Assembly: GCA_963932145.1 (NCBI GenBank)
Contig: OZ010590.1
Location: forward strand, 51,615,112-51,679,111
Direction of reading: 5' to 3'
Source: Acanthosepion lycidas
Lineage: Eukaryota > Mollusca > Cephalopoda > Sepiida > Sepiidae
Length of the DNA: 64,000 bases
Shown: positions 1-11,803 of the stretch, piece after piece
Numbering within the stretch: the first letter of the stretch is position 1
Layout of the letters: the number at the start of each line of letters is the position of its first letter
The notes under the pieces: generated by a model
What the model was told of the DNA's origin: nothing
Seen by the model: only the letters and a program-made list of their open reading frames with translations
Database searches by the model: none
Position numbers and translations under genes: made by a program

Positions 1-280
1 TATTCGATACTTATAATACTTCCTTTCGTAAAATAAAATTTTACTTCTTCCCTACCTACCACATTTTCGCACACGCTGGACATTTTTAATTTCACAATCA
101 CATGTTAGACCCCCTTAATATTTCTCATATAAGTCAACAAAAACGTAAATGCAATACACCCCAATATTAATAATGATTTCTCTGTCAAATCTATACATTT
201 TTTTTCTATATAATTAGCTTTTTTATTTTTTTCACATAATACTTTTACAATAGAAACGTGTAAGTCCCTCGACTACAATT
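1..280. other. AT-rich spacer with T-runs (unit 1; recurs in every unit)
   Basis: No gene is visible in this stretch. It holds a T8 run at 198-205 and the tract T6-A-T7 at 219-232. The T6 becomes T7 in units 34-36, which is the only length change in the array. Variable positions seen among units are 18, 57, 68, 79, 190, 193, 243 and 253. The T6-A-T7 tract plus the following C is an exact inverted copy of 1117-1131. Confidence 0.7.
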
Positions 281-352
281 GGCTGCGTAGCCTTATGGAA
301 TAGGCGTCAGTCTTTCACACAAATCTGTAAAAGTTCGAATCTCGTCGATTTC
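281..352 (+). pseudogene. Degenerate tRNA-Arg-like sequence (unit 1; recurs in all 49 units)
   Basis: These 72 bases can be laid out as a tRNA: acceptor strand 281-287, a D stem of four perfect pairs (290-293 with 302-305) around an eight-base loop containing GG, a seven-base anticodon loop at 312-318, and a TTCGAAT T loop at 334-340. An A-box-like TAGCCTTATGG (288-298; about 10 of 11 consensus positions) starts 44 bases before the B-box-like AGTTCGAATCT (332-342), the normal tRNA spacing. The 5' half resembles eukaryotic tRNA-Arg from memory. It is broken: only about three of five pairs form in the anticodon stem and in the T stem, and the acceptor keeps about four of seven including a G-U. 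The triplet in the anticodon position is TTC, so it could not decode arginine. No difference among copies was seen. It recurs every 1,323 bp, the last copy at 63788-63859. It could also be the tRNA-derived head of an old SINE. Confidence 0.6.
288..342 (+). promoter_or_regulatory. Possible relic pol III A box and B box in the tRNA-like sequence
   Basis: The A-box-like element is at 288-298 and the B-box-like element at 332-342, 44 bases apart start to start. The B box lacks the second G of the GGTTCGANTCC consensus and ends in CT rather than CC, so it is likely weak. If pol III used it, the first T4 on this strand is at 442-445, giving a transcript of roughly 160 nt. Transcription is an inference only. 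Confidence 0.3.
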
Positions 353-576
353 TTATATTCAACAAACTTACTGTGTATACTGGCATGCGGTGGAAACAAC
401 TCATTTAACTTCCAACTAACAGGAATCTGCAATGATGCGTATTTTCCTGTGTGAACCACAATGTATTTCATTATATACTCGAAGTAATTTGAAGACAATT
501 TCTTGATAGGGTTTGCATGAAACTGGCTCAATTTTGTAGTTGTTCTTATTTTTATTTGATCCGGTAGAAGTATCAT
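307..576 (-). other. 89-codon open frame, probably not a gene (unit 1; recurs in 48 full copies)
   Basis: The frame runs from an ATG at 574-576 to a TGA at 307-309. I recognise no domain, signal peptide or membrane segment; the product would be basic and of mixed composition. Its last 15 or so codons are antisense to the tRNA-like sequence at 281-352, which explains that part of the frame. It is open in every copy, but the array is so uniform that this carries little weight. The only changes seen are Asp6 to Glu in unit 3 and Ile39 to Val in units 40, 41, 43 and 47. No promoter, splice site or polyadenylation signal could be assigned. Most likely it is a chance frame kept by homogenisation; a short exon or a transposon fragment is possible but unsupported. 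Confidence 0.12.
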
Positions 577-1116
577 ATTTGAAACATTTTCTCAATTTTC
601 TCTCAAAAAGATGATCTCAGAAATGAAACACATTCCGTCGACTATTTGAGAAATATGACTTATCATTAGATGCCTGATGATTTCATGTCTCTGCGACCAT
701 TATCTTCACAATACAGCCAATCGAATAGACGTGCTATTTGAAATACAGGCATTATTATTCTCTAGACGATTCTGTTGTCCTGTACAGTAAATTCTTGTAA
801 TGAGTGTCCTGTGAAATAACTCTTACCTGTTCTTGCATATAGGTTATTCAAACCTTGCCTAGCCGTTCGTCTTTCATTACTCCAGTTTTATCTCCCAGAC
901 TGACAAGCTAGGATCAATTACGGTGAATATATATTTTCAAAACCTAATTAAACAAGTTCGAATCTACCTCTAATATATCTTCATTGAGCAAATTATTTTG
1001 CACTTTTTGAATGTATAATCTTCTCATTTCTTTCGTCTCTACAGTTTTCGATGATTTTCAATCTCTTGAAATATTTGCTCAAATATAAATGTCATTTCAT
1101 TCACAAAAGTATTGAA
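577..1116. other. Spacer with no recognised gene (unit 1; recurs in every unit)
   Basis: I see no long open frame, RNA gene or mobile-element terminus here. The one notable element is the 12-mer AAGTTCGAATCT at 954-965, identical to the B-box region of the tRNA-like sequence at 331-342 but without an A box at tRNA spacing. Variable positions seen among units are 609, 621, 656, 726, 746, 956, 957, 992 and 1041. Confidence 0.6.
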
Positions 1117-1117
1117 G

Positions 1118-1144
1118 AAAAAAATAAAAAATTCTATAGGAAAA
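1118..1144 (-). terminator. RNA polymerase III terminators of tRNA-Glu (unit 1; recurs in every unit)
   Basis: Read on the minus strand, a T4 run (1141-1144) begins three bases after the tRNA 3' end. A T6 (1126-1131) and a T7 (1118-1124) follow as back-ups. This is the usual layout for a eukaryotic tRNA gene. In units 20 and 26 one substitution (26267 and 34205) interrupts the T6 back-up but leaves T4 and T7 intact. Confidence 0.85.
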
Positions 1145-1147
1145 GCA

Positions 1148-1219
1148 TTCCCACACCGGGAATCGAACCCGGGCCGCCTGGGTGAGAGCCAGGAATCCTA
1201 ACCACTAGACCATATGGGA
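1148..1219 (-). tRNA. tRNA-Glu (CTC), unit 1
   Basis: This 72-nt tRNA decodes GAG as glutamate in cytosolic translation. The acceptor stem TCCCATA/TGTGGGA has seven pairs including one T-G wobble, followed by discriminator A73. The D stem is GTCT/GGAT with loop AGTGGTTA. The anticodon stem CCTGG/CCAGG has five pairs around loop CTCTCAC, with anticodon CTC at plus-strand 1184-1186. The variable loop is four bases, and the T stem CCGGG/CCCGG encloses TTCGATT. There is no intron and no encoded CCA, as in nuclear eukaryotic genes. This unit carries C instead of T at 1228 (-9) and T at 190, the same pair found in unit 13. Confidence 0.98.
1158..1212 (-). promoter_or_regulatory. Internal pol III promoter (A box and B box) of tRNA-Glu (unit 1)
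   Basis: The A box TGGTCTAGTGGT covers tRNA positions 8-19 (plus-strand 1201-1212). The B box GGTTCGATTCC covers linear positions 51-61 (1159-1169). Both fit the type 2 pol III consensus closely, so the gene should recruit TFIIIC. All units share them except unit 26, where the invariant A of the B box is changed. Confidence 0.85.
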
Positions 1220-1323
1220 AGTTGCTGCTTACGCTATACGGGCATAAAAGTCAGGCTCGATTCACACAAACTCAGACATATTCCACATATCACTAGCCAA
1301 TCCGATAATGAGCCATTGATTTC
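1220..1323 (-). promoter_or_regulatory. 5' flank of tRNA-Glu with a TATA-like element (unit 1; recurs in every unit)
   Basis: On the minus strand, CTTTTATG lies at -31 to -24 (plus-strand 1243-1250) and GTATAG at about -20 to -15 (1234-1239). These are at the distance where some eukaryotes carry a TATA-like element that helps place TFIIIB on tRNA genes. Variable positions seen are 1228 (-9; units 1, 8, 10 and 13), 1234 (-15; units 18 and 25), 1254 (unit 8) and 1255 (units 43-45, 47 and 48). Function is inferred from position only. Confidence 0.35.
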
Positions 1324-2470
1324 TATTCGATACTTATAATACTTCCTTTCGTAAAATAAAATTTTACTTCTTCCCTACCTACCACATTTTCGCACACGCT
1401 GGACATTTTTAATTTCACAATCACATGTTAGACCCCCTTAATATTTCTCATATAAGTCAACAAAAACGTAAATGCAATACACCCCAATATTAATAATGAT
1501 TTCTCTGTCAAAACTATACATTTTTTTTCTATATAATTAGCTTTTTTATTTTTTTCACATAATACTTTTACAATAGAAACGTGTAAGTCCCTCGACTACA
1601 ATTGGCTGCGTAGCCTTATGGAATAGGCGTCAGTCTTTCACACAAATCTGTAAAAGTTCGAATCTCGTCGATTTCTTATATTCAACAAACTTACTGTGTA
1701 TACTGGCATGCGGTGGAAACAACTCATTTAACTTCCAACTAACAGGAATCTGCAATGATGCGTATTTTCCTGTGTGAACCACAATGTATTTCATTATATA
1801 CTCGAAGTAATTTGAAGACAATTTCTTGATAGGGTTTGCATGAAACTGGCTCAATTTTGTAGTTGTTCTTATTTTTATTTGATCCGGTAGAAGTATCATA
1901 TTTGAAACATTTTCTCAATTTTCTCTCAAAAAGATGATCTCAGAAATGAAACACATTCCGTCGACTATTTGAGAAATATGACTTATCATTAGATGCCTGA
2001 TGATTTCATGTCTCTGCGACCATTATCTTCACAATACAGCCAATCGAATAGACGTGCTATTTGAAATACAGGCATTATTATTCTCTAGACGATTCTGTTG
2101 TCCTGTACAGTAAATTCTTGTAATGAGTGTCCTGTGAAATAACTCTTACCTGTTCTTGCATATAGGTTATTCAAACCTTGCCTAGCCGTTCGTCTTTCAT
2201 TACTCCAGTTTTATCTCCCAGACTGACAAGCTAGGATCAATTACGGTGAATATATATTTTCAAAACCTAATTAAACAAGTTCGAATCTACCTCTAATATA
2301 TCTTCATTGAGCAAATTATTTTGCACTTTTTGAATGTATAATCTTCTCATTTCTTTCGTCTCTACAGTTTTCGATGATTTTCAATCTCTTGAAATATTTG
2401 CTCAAATATAAATGTCATTTCATTCACAAAAGTATTGAAGAAAAAAATAAAAAATTCTATAGGAAAAGCA

Positions 2471-2542
2471 TTCCCACACCGGGAATCGAACCCGGGCCGC
2501 CTGGGTGAGAGCCAGGAATCCTAACCACTAGACCATATGGGA
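2471..2542 (-). tRNA. tRNA-Glu (CTC), unit 2
   Basis: Same 72 bases as the unit 1 gene. The unit matches the array consensus. Confidence 0.98.
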
Positions 2543-3793
2543 AGTTGCTGTTTACGCTATACGGGCATAAAAGTCAGGCTCGATTCACACAAACTCAGAC
2601 ATATTCCACATATCACTAGCCAATCCGATAATGAGCCATTGATTTCTATTCGATACTTATAATACTTCCTTTCGTAAAATAAAATTTTACTTCTTCCCTA
2701 CCTACCACATTTTCGCACACGCTGGACATTTTTAATTTCACAATCACATGTTAGACCCCCTTAATATTTCTCATATAAGTCAACAAAAACGTAAATGCAA
2801 TACACCCCAATATTAATAATGATTTCTCTGTCAAAACTATACATTTTTTTTCTATATAATTAGCTTTTTTATTTTTTTCACATAATACTTTTACAATAGA
2901 AACGTGTAAGTCCCTCGACTACAATTGGCTGCGTAGCCTTATGGAATAGGCGTCAGTCTTTCACACAAATCTGTAAAAGTTCGAATCTCGTCGATTTCTT
3001 ATATTCAACAAACTTACTGTGTATACTGGCATGCGGTGGAAACAACTCATTTAACTTCCAACTAACAGGAATCTGCAATGATGCGTATTTTCCTGTGTGA
3101 ACCACAATGTATTTCATTATATACTCGAAGTAATTTGAAGACAATTTCTTGATAGGGTTTGCATGAAACTGGCTCAATTTTGTAGTTGTTCTTATTTTTA
3201 TTTGCTCCGGTAGAAGTATCATATTTGAAACATTTTCTCAATTTTCTCTCAAAAAGATGATCTCAGAAATGAAACACATTCCGTCGACTATTTGAGAAAT
3301 ATGACTTATCATTAGATGCCTGATGATTTCATGTCTCTGCGACCATTATCTTCACAATACAGCCAATCGAATAGACGTGCTATTTGAAATACAGGCATTA
3401 TTATTCTCTAGACGATTCTGTTGTCCTGTACAGTAAATTCTTGTAATGAGTGTCCTGTGAAATAACTCTTACCTGTTCTTGCATATAGGTTATTCAAACC
3501 TTGCCTAGCCGTTCGTCTTTCATTACTCCAGTTTTATCTCCCAGACTGACAAGCTAGGATCAATTACGGTGAATATATATTTTCAAAACCTAATTAAACA
3601 AGTTCGAATCTACCTCTAATATATCTTCATTGAGCAAATTATTTTGCACTTTTTGAATGTATAATCTTCTCATTTCTTTCGTCTCTACAGTTTTCGATGA
3701 TTTTCAATCTCTTGAAATATTTGCTCAAATATAAATGTCATTTCATTCACAAAAGTATTGAAGAAAAAAATAAAAAATTCTATAGGAAAAGCA

Positions 3794-3865
3794 TTCCCAC
3801 ACCGGGAATCGAACCCGGGCCGCCTGGGTGAGAGCCAGGAATCCTAACCACTAGACCATATGGGA
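3794..3865 (-). tRNA. tRNA-Glu (CTC), unit 3
   Basis: Consensus tRNA body. The only private change seen in this unit is at 3205, far from the gene, in the 89-codon frame. Confidence 0.98.
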
Positions 3866-5116
3866 AGTTGCTGTTTACGCTATACGGGCATAAAAGTCAG
3901 GCTCGATTCACACAAACTCAGACATATTCCACATATCACTAGCCAATCCGATAATGAGCCATTGATTTCTATTCGATACTTATAATACTTCCTTTCGTAA
4001 AATAAAATTTTACTTCTTCCCTACCTACCACATTTTCGCACACGCTGGACATTTTTAATTTCACAATCACATGTTAGACCCCCTTAATATTTCTCATATA
4101 AGTCAACAAAAACGTAAATGCAATACACCCCAATATTAATAATGATTTCTCTGTCAAAACTATACATTTTTTTTCTATATAATTAGCTTTTTTATTTTTT
4201 TCACATAATACTTTTACAATAGAAACGTGTAAGTCCCTCGACTACAATTGGCTGCGTAGCCTTATGGAATAGGCGTCAGTCTTTCACACAAATCTGTAAA
4301 AGTTCGAATCTCGTCGATTTCTTATATTCAACAAACTTACTGTGTATACTGGCATGCGGTGGAAACAACTCATTTAACTTCCAACTAACAGGAATCTGCA
4401 ATGATGCGTATTTTCCTGTGTGAACCACAATGTATTTCATTATATACTCGAAGTAATTTGAAGACAATTTCTTGATAGGGTTTGCATGAAACTGGCTCAA
4501 TTTTGTAGTTGTTCTTATTTTTATTTGATCCGGTAGAAGTATCATATTTGAAACATTTTCTCAATTTTCTCTCAAAAAGATGATCTCAGAAATGAAACAC
4601 ATTCCGTCGACTATTTGAGAAATATGACTTATCATTAGATGCCTGATGATTTCATGTCTCTGCGACCATTATCTTCACAATACAGCCAATCGAATAGACG
4701 TGCTATTTGAAATACAGGCATTATTATTCTCTAGACGATTCTGTTGTCCTGTACAGTAAATTCTTGTAATGAGTGTCCTGTGAAATAACTCTTACCTGTT
4801 CTTGCATATAGGTTATTCAAACCTTGCCTAGCCGTTCGTCTTTCATTACTCCAGTTTTATCTCCCAGACTGACAAGCTAGGATCAATTACGGTGAATATA
4901 TATTTTCAAAACCTAATTAAACAAGTTCGAATCTACCTCTAATATATCTTCATTGAGCAAATTATTTTGCACTTTTTGAATGTATAATCTTCTCATTTCT
5001 TTCGTCTCTACAGTTTTCGATGATTTTCAATCTCTTGAAATATTTGCTCAAATATAAATGTCATTTCATTCACAAAAGTATTGAAGAAAAAAATAAAAAA
5101 TTCTATAGGAAAAGCA

Positions 5117-5188
5117 TTCCCACACCGGGAATCGAACCCGGGCCGCCTGGGTGAGAGCCAGGAATCCTAACCACTAGACCATATGGGA
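5117..5188 (-). tRNA. tRNA-Glu (CTC), unit 4
   Basis: Consensus tRNA body and flanks. Confidence 0.98.
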
Positions 5189-6439
5189 AGTTGCTGTTTA
5201 CGCTATACGGGCATAAAAGTCAGGCTCGATTCACACAAACTCAGACATATTCCACATATCACTAGCCAATCCGATAATGAGCCATTGATTTCTATTCGAT
5301 ACTTATAATACTTCCTTTCGTAAAATAAAATTTTACTTCTTCCCTACCTACCACATTTTCGCACACGCTGGACATTTTTAATTTCACAATCACATGTTAG
5401 ACCCCCTTAATATTTCTCATATAAGTCAACAAAAACGTAAATGCAATACACCCCAATATTAATAATGATTTCTCTGTCAAAACTATACATTTTTTTTCTA
5501 TATAATTAGCTTTTTTATTTTTTTCACATAATACTTTTACAATAGAAACGTGTAAGTCCCTCGACTACAATTGGCTGCGTAGCCTTATGGAATAGGCGTC
5601 AGTCTTTCACACAAATCTGTAAAAGTTCGAATCTCGTCGATTTCTTATATTCAACAAACTTACTGTGTATACTGGCATGCGGTGGAAACAACTCATTTAA
5701 CTTCCAACTAACAGGAATCTGCAATGATGCGTATTTTCCTGTGTGAACCACAATGTATTTCATTATATACTCGAAGTAATTTGAAGACAATTTCTTGATA
5801 GGGTTTGCATGAAACTGGCTCAATTTTGTAGTTGTTCTTATTTTTATTTGATCCGGTAGAAGTATCATATTTGAAACATTTTCTCAATTTTCTCTCAAAA
5901 AGATGATCTCAGAAATGAAACACATTCCGTCGACTATTTGAGAAATATGACTTATCATTAGATGCCTGATGATTTCATGTCTCTGCGACCATTATCTTCA
6001 CAATACAGCCAATCGAATAGACGTGCTATTTGAAATACAGGCATTATTATTCTCTAGACGATTCTGTTGTCCTGTACAGTAAATTCTTGTAATGAGTGTC
6101 CTGTGAAATAACTCTTACCTGTTCTTGCATATAGGTTATTCAAACCTTGCCTAGCCGTTCGTCTTTCATTACTCCAGTTTTATCTCCCAGACTGACAAGC
6201 TAGGATCAATTACGGTGAATATATATTTTCAAAACCTAATTAAACAAGTTCGAATCTACCTCTAATATATCTTCATTGAGCAAATTATTTTGCACTTTTT
6301 GAATGTATAATCTTCTCATTTCTTTCGTCTCTACAGTTTTCGATGATTTTCAATCTCTTGAAATATTTGCTCAAATATAAATGTCATTTCATTCACAAAA
6401 GTATTGAAGAAAAAAATAAAAAATTCTATAGGAAAAGCA

Positions 6440-6511
6440 TTCCCACACCGGGAATCGAACCCGGGCCGCCTGGGTGAGAGCCAGGAATCCTAACCACTAG
6501 ACCATATGGGA
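6440..6511 (-). tRNA. tRNA-Glu (CTC), unit 5
   Basis: Consensus tRNA body and flanks. Confidence 0.98.
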
Positions 6512-7762
6512 AGTTGCTGTTTACGCTATACGGGCATAAAAGTCAGGCTCGATTCACACAAACTCAGACATATTCCACATATCACTAGCCAATCCGATAA
6601 TGAGCCATTGATTTCTATTCGATACTTATAATACTTCCTTTCGTAAAATAAAATTTTACTTCTTCCCTACCTACCACATTTTCGCACACGCTGGACATTT
6701 TTAATTTCACAATCACATGTTAGACCCCCTTAATATTTCTCATATAAGTCAACAAAAACGTAAATGCAATACACCCCAATATTAATAATGATTTCTCTGT
6801 CAAAACTATACATTTTTTTTCTATATAATTAGCTTTTTTATTTTTTTCACATAATACTTTTACAATAGAAACGTGTAAGTCCCTCGACTACAATTGGCTG
6901 CGTAGCCTTATGGAATAGGCGTCAGTCTTTCACACAAATCTGTAAAAGTTCGAATCTCGTCGATTTCTTATATTCAACAAACTTACTGTGTATACTGGCA
7001 TGCGGTGGAAACAACTCATTTAACTTCCAACTAACAGGAATCTGCAATGATGCGTATTTTCCTGTGTGAACCACAATGTATTTCATTATATACTCGAAGT
7101 AATTTGAAGACAATTTCTTGATAGGGTTTGCATGAAACTGGCTCAATTTTGTAGTTGTTCTTATTTTTATTTGATCCGGTAGAAGTATCATATTTGAAAC
7201 ATTTTCTCAATTTTCTCTCAAAAAGATGATCTCAGAAATGAAACACATTCCGTCGACTATTTGAGAAATATGACTTATCATTAGATGCCTGATGATTTCA
7301 TGTCTCTGCGACCATTATCTTCACAATACAGCCAATCGAATAGACGTGCTATTTGAAATACAGGCATTATTATTCTCTAGACGATTCTGTTGTCCTGTAC
7401 AGTAAATTCTTGTAATGAGTGTCCTGTGAAATAACTCTTACCTGTTCTTGCATATAGGTTATTCAAACCTTGCCTAGCCGTTCGTCTTTCATTACTCCAG
7501 TTTTATCTCCCAGACTGACAAGCTAGGATCAATTACGGTGAATATATATTTTCAAAACCTAATTAAACAAGTTCGAATCTACCTCTAATATATCTTCATT
7601 GAGCAAATTATTTTGCACTTTTTGAATGTATAATCTTCTCATTTCTTTCGTCTCTACAGTTTTCGATGATTTTCAATCTCTTGAAATATTTGCTCAAATA
7701 TAAATGTCATTTCATTCACAAAAGTATTGAAGAAAAAAATAAAAAATTCTATAGGAAAAGCA

Positions 7763-7834
7763 TTCCCACACCGGGAATCGAACCCGGGCCGCCTGGGTGA
7801 GAGCCAGGAATCCTAACCACTAGACCATATGGGA
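7763..7834 (-). tRNA. tRNA-Glu (CTC), unit 6
   Basis: Consensus tRNA body and flanks. Confidence 0.98.
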
Positions 7835-9085
7835 AGTTGCTGTTTACGCTATACGGGCATAAAAGTCAGGCTCGATTCACACAAACTCAGACATATTCCA
7901 CATATCACTAGCCAATCCGATAATGAGCCATTGATTTCTATTCGATACTTATAATACTTCCTTTCGTAAAATAAAATTTTACTTCTTCCCTACCTACCAC
8001 ATTTTCGCACACGCTGGACATTTTTAATTTCACAATCACATGTTAGACCCCCTTAATATTTCTCATATAAGTCAACAAAAACGTAAATGCAATACACCCC
8101 AATATTAATAATGATTTCTCTGTCAAAACTATACATTTTTTTTCTATATAATTAGCTTTTTTATTTTTTTCACATAATACTTTTACAATAGAAACGTGTA
8201 AGTCCCTCGACTACAATTGGCTGCGTAGCCTTATGGAATAGGCGTCAGTCTTTCACACAAATCTGTAAAAGTTCGAATCTCGTCGATTTCTTATATTCAA
8301 CAAACTTACTGTGTATACTGGCATGCGGTGGAAACAACTCATTTAACTTCCAACTAACAGGAATCTGCAATGATGCGTATTTTCCTGTGTGAACCACAAT
8401 GTATTTCATTATATACTCGAAGTAATTTGAAGACAATTTCTTGATAGGGTTTGCATGAAACTGGCTCAATTTTGTAGTTGTTCTTATTTTTATTTGATCC
8501 GGTAGAAGTATCATATTTGAAACATTTTCTCAATTTTCTCTCAAAAAGATGATCTCAGAAATGAAACACATTCCGTCGACTATTTGAGAAATATGACTTA
8601 TCATTAGATGCCTGATGATTTCATGTCTCTGCGACCATTATCTTCACAATACAGCCAATCGAATAGACGTGCTATTTGAAATACAGGCATTATTATTCTC
8701 TAGACGATTCTGTTGTCCTGTACAGTAAATTCTTGTAATGAGTGTCCTGTGAAATAACTCTTACCTGTTCTTGCATATAGGTTATTCAAACCTTGCCTAG
8801 CCGTTCGTCTTTCATTACTCCAGTTTTATCTCCCAGACTGACAAGCTAGGATCAATTACGGTGAATATATATTTTCAAAACCTAATTAAACAAGTTCGAA
8901 TCTACCTCTAATATATCTTCATTGAGCAAATTATTTTGCACTTTTTGAATGTATAATCTTCTCATTTCTTTCGTCTCTACAGTTTTCGATGATTTTCAAT
9001 CTCTTGAAATATTTGCTCAAATATAAATGTCATTTCATTCACAAAAGTATTGAAGAAAAAAATAAAAAATTCTATAGGAAAAGCA

Positions 9086-9157
9086 TTCCCACACCGGGAA
9101 TCGAACCCGGGCCGCCTGGGTGAGAGCCAGGAATCCTAACCACTAGACCATATGGGA
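9086..9157 (-). tRNA. tRNA-Glu (CTC), unit 7
   Basis: Consensus tRNA body and flanks. Confidence 0.98.
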
Positions 9158-10408
9158 AGTTGCTGTTTACGCTATACGGGCATAAAAGTCAGGCTCGATT
9201 CACACAAACTCAGACATATTCCACATATCACTAGCCAATCCGATAATGAGCCATTGATTTCTATTCGATACTTATAATACTTCCTTTCGTAAAATAAAAT
9301 TTTACTTCTTCCCTACCTACCACATTTTCGCACACGCTGGACATTTTTAATTTCACAATCACATGTTAGACCCCCTTAATATTTCTCATATAAGTCAACA
9401 AAAACGTAAATGCAATACACCCCAATATTAATAATGATTTCTCTGTCAAAACTATACATTTTTTTTCTATATAATTAGCTTTTTTATTTTTTTCACATAA
9501 TACTTTTACAATAGAAACGTGTAAGTCCCTCGACTACAATTGGCTGCGTAGCCTTATGGAATAGGCGTCAGTCTTTCACACAAATCTGTAAAAGTTCGAA
9601 TCTCGTCGATTTCTTATATTCAACAAACTTACTGTGTATACTGGCATGCGGTGGAAACAACTCATTTAACTTCCAACTAACAGGAATCTGCAATGATGCG
9701 TATTTTCCTGTGTGAACCACAATGTATTTCATTATATACTCGAAGTAATTTGAAGACAATTTCTTGATAGGGTTTGCATGAAACTGGCTCAATTTTGTAG
9801 TTGTTCTTATTTTTATTTGATCCGGTAGAAGTATCATATTTGAAACATTTTCTCAATTTTCTCTCAAAAAGATGATCTCAGAAATGAAACACATTCCGTC
9901 GACTATTTGAGAAATATGACTTATCATTAGATGCCTGATGATTTCATGTCTCTGCGACCATTATCTTCACAATACAGCCAATCGAATAGACGTGCTATTT
10001 GAAATACAGGCATTATTATTCTCTAGACGATTCTGTTGTCCTGTACAGTAAATTCTTGTAATGAGTGTCCTGTGAAATAACTCTTACCTGTTCTTGCATA
10101 TAGGTTATTCAAACCTTGCCTAGCCGTTCGTCTTTCATTACTCCAGTTTTATCTCCCAGACTGACAAGCTAGGATCAATTACGGTGAATATATATTTTCA
10201 AAACCTAATTAAACAAGTTCGAATCTACCTCTAATATATCTTCATTGAGCAAATTATTTTGCACTTTTTGAATGTATAATCTTCTCATTTCTTTCGTCTC
10301 TACAGTTTTCGATGATTTTCAATCTCTTGAAATATTTGCTCAAATATAAATGTCATTTCATTCACAAAAGTATTGAAGAAAAAAATAAAAAATTCTATAG
10401 GAAAAGCA

Positions 10409-10480
10409 TTCCCACACCGGGAATCGAACCCGGGCCGCCTGGGTGAGAGCCAGGAATCCTAACCACTAGACCATATGGGA
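10409..10480 (-). tRNA. tRNA-Glu (CTC), unit 8
   Basis: Consensus tRNA body. The 5' flank has the C variant at -9 and a private G-to-T change at 10515. Confidence 0.98.
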
Positions 10481-11731
10481 AGTTGCTGCTTACGCTATAC
10501 GGGCATAAAAGTCATGCTCGATTCACACAAACTCAGACATATTCCACATATCACTAGCCAATCCGATAATGAGCCATTGATTTCTATTCGATACTTATAA
10601 TACTTCCTTTCGTAAAATAAAATTTTACTTCTTCCCTACCTACCACATTTTCGCACACGCTGGACATTTTTAATTTCACAATCACATGTTAGACCCCCTT
10701 AATATTTCTCATATAAGTCAACAAAAACGTAAATGCAATACACCCCAATATTAATAATGATTTCTCTGTCAAAACTATACATTTTTTTTCTATATAATTA
10801 GCTTTTTTATTTTTTTCACATAATACTTTTACAATAGAAACGTGTAAGTCCCTCGACTACAATTGGCTGCGTAGCCTTATGGAATAGGCGTCAGTCTTTC
10901 ACACAAATCTGTAAAAGTTCGAATCTCGTCGATTTCTTATATTCAACAAACTTACTGTGTATACTGGCATGCGGTGGAAACAACTCATTTAACTTCCAAC
11001 TAACAGGAATCTGCAATGATGCGTATTTTCCTGTGTGAACCACAATGTATTTCATTATATACTCGAAGTAATTTGAAGACAATTTCTTGATAGGGTTTGC
11101 ATGAAACTGGCTCAATTTTGTAGTTGTTCTTATTTTTATTTGATCCGGTAGAAGTATCATATTTGAAACATTTTCTCAATTTTCTCTCAAAAAGATGATC
11201 TCAGAAATGAAACACATTCCGTCGACTATTTGAGAAATATGACTTATCATTAGATGCCTGATGATTTCATGTCTCTGCGACCATTATCTTCACAATACAG
11301 CCAATCGAATAGACGTGCTATTTGAAATACAGGCATTATTATTCTCTAGACGATTCTGTTGTCCTGTACAGTAAATTCTTGTAATGAGTGTCCTGTGAAA
11401 TAACTCTTACCTGTTCTTGCATATAGGTTATTCAAACCTTGCCTAGCCGTTCGTCTTTCATTACTCCAGTTTTATCTCCCAGACTGACAAGCTAGGATCA
11501 ATTACGGTGAATATATATTTTCAAAACCTAATTAAACAAGTTCGAATCTACCTCTAATATATCTTCATTGAGCAAATTATTTTGCACTTTTTGAATGTAT
11601 AATCTTCTCATTTCTTTCGTCTCTACAGTTTTCGATGATTTTCAATCTCTTGAAATATTTGCTCAAATATAAATGTCATTTCATTCACAAAAGTATTGAA
11701 GAAAAAAATAAAAAATTCTATAGGAAAAGCA

Positions 11732-11803
11732 TTCCCACACCGGGAATCGAACCCGGGCCGCCTGGGTGAGAGCCAGGAATCCTAACCACTAGACCATATG
11801 GGA
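11732..11803 (-). tRNA. tRNA-Glu (CTC), unit 9
   Basis: Consensus tRNA body and flanks. Confidence 0.98.

Noticed and set aside
198..232. T-runs at 198-232 as terminators of an upstream plus-strand gene
   Set aside because: No plus-strand gene was recognised between the tRNA-Glu and these runs, so terminator status has no support.
307..576. The 89-codon open frame, one per unit, as 48 protein genes
   Set aside because: It has no recognisable domain, partly overlaps a tRNA-like sequence antisense, and its persistence is explained by array homogeneity. It is kept only as one low-confidence entry.
900..970. A third tRNA gene around the second AAGTTCGAATCT
   Set aside because: No A box lies at the required distance and no cloverleaf could be drawn.
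1220..1323. A second tRNA-like sequence on the minus strand upstream of tRNA-Glu
   Set aside because: Partial A-box and B-box matches are present, but several consensus positions fail and no stems form.
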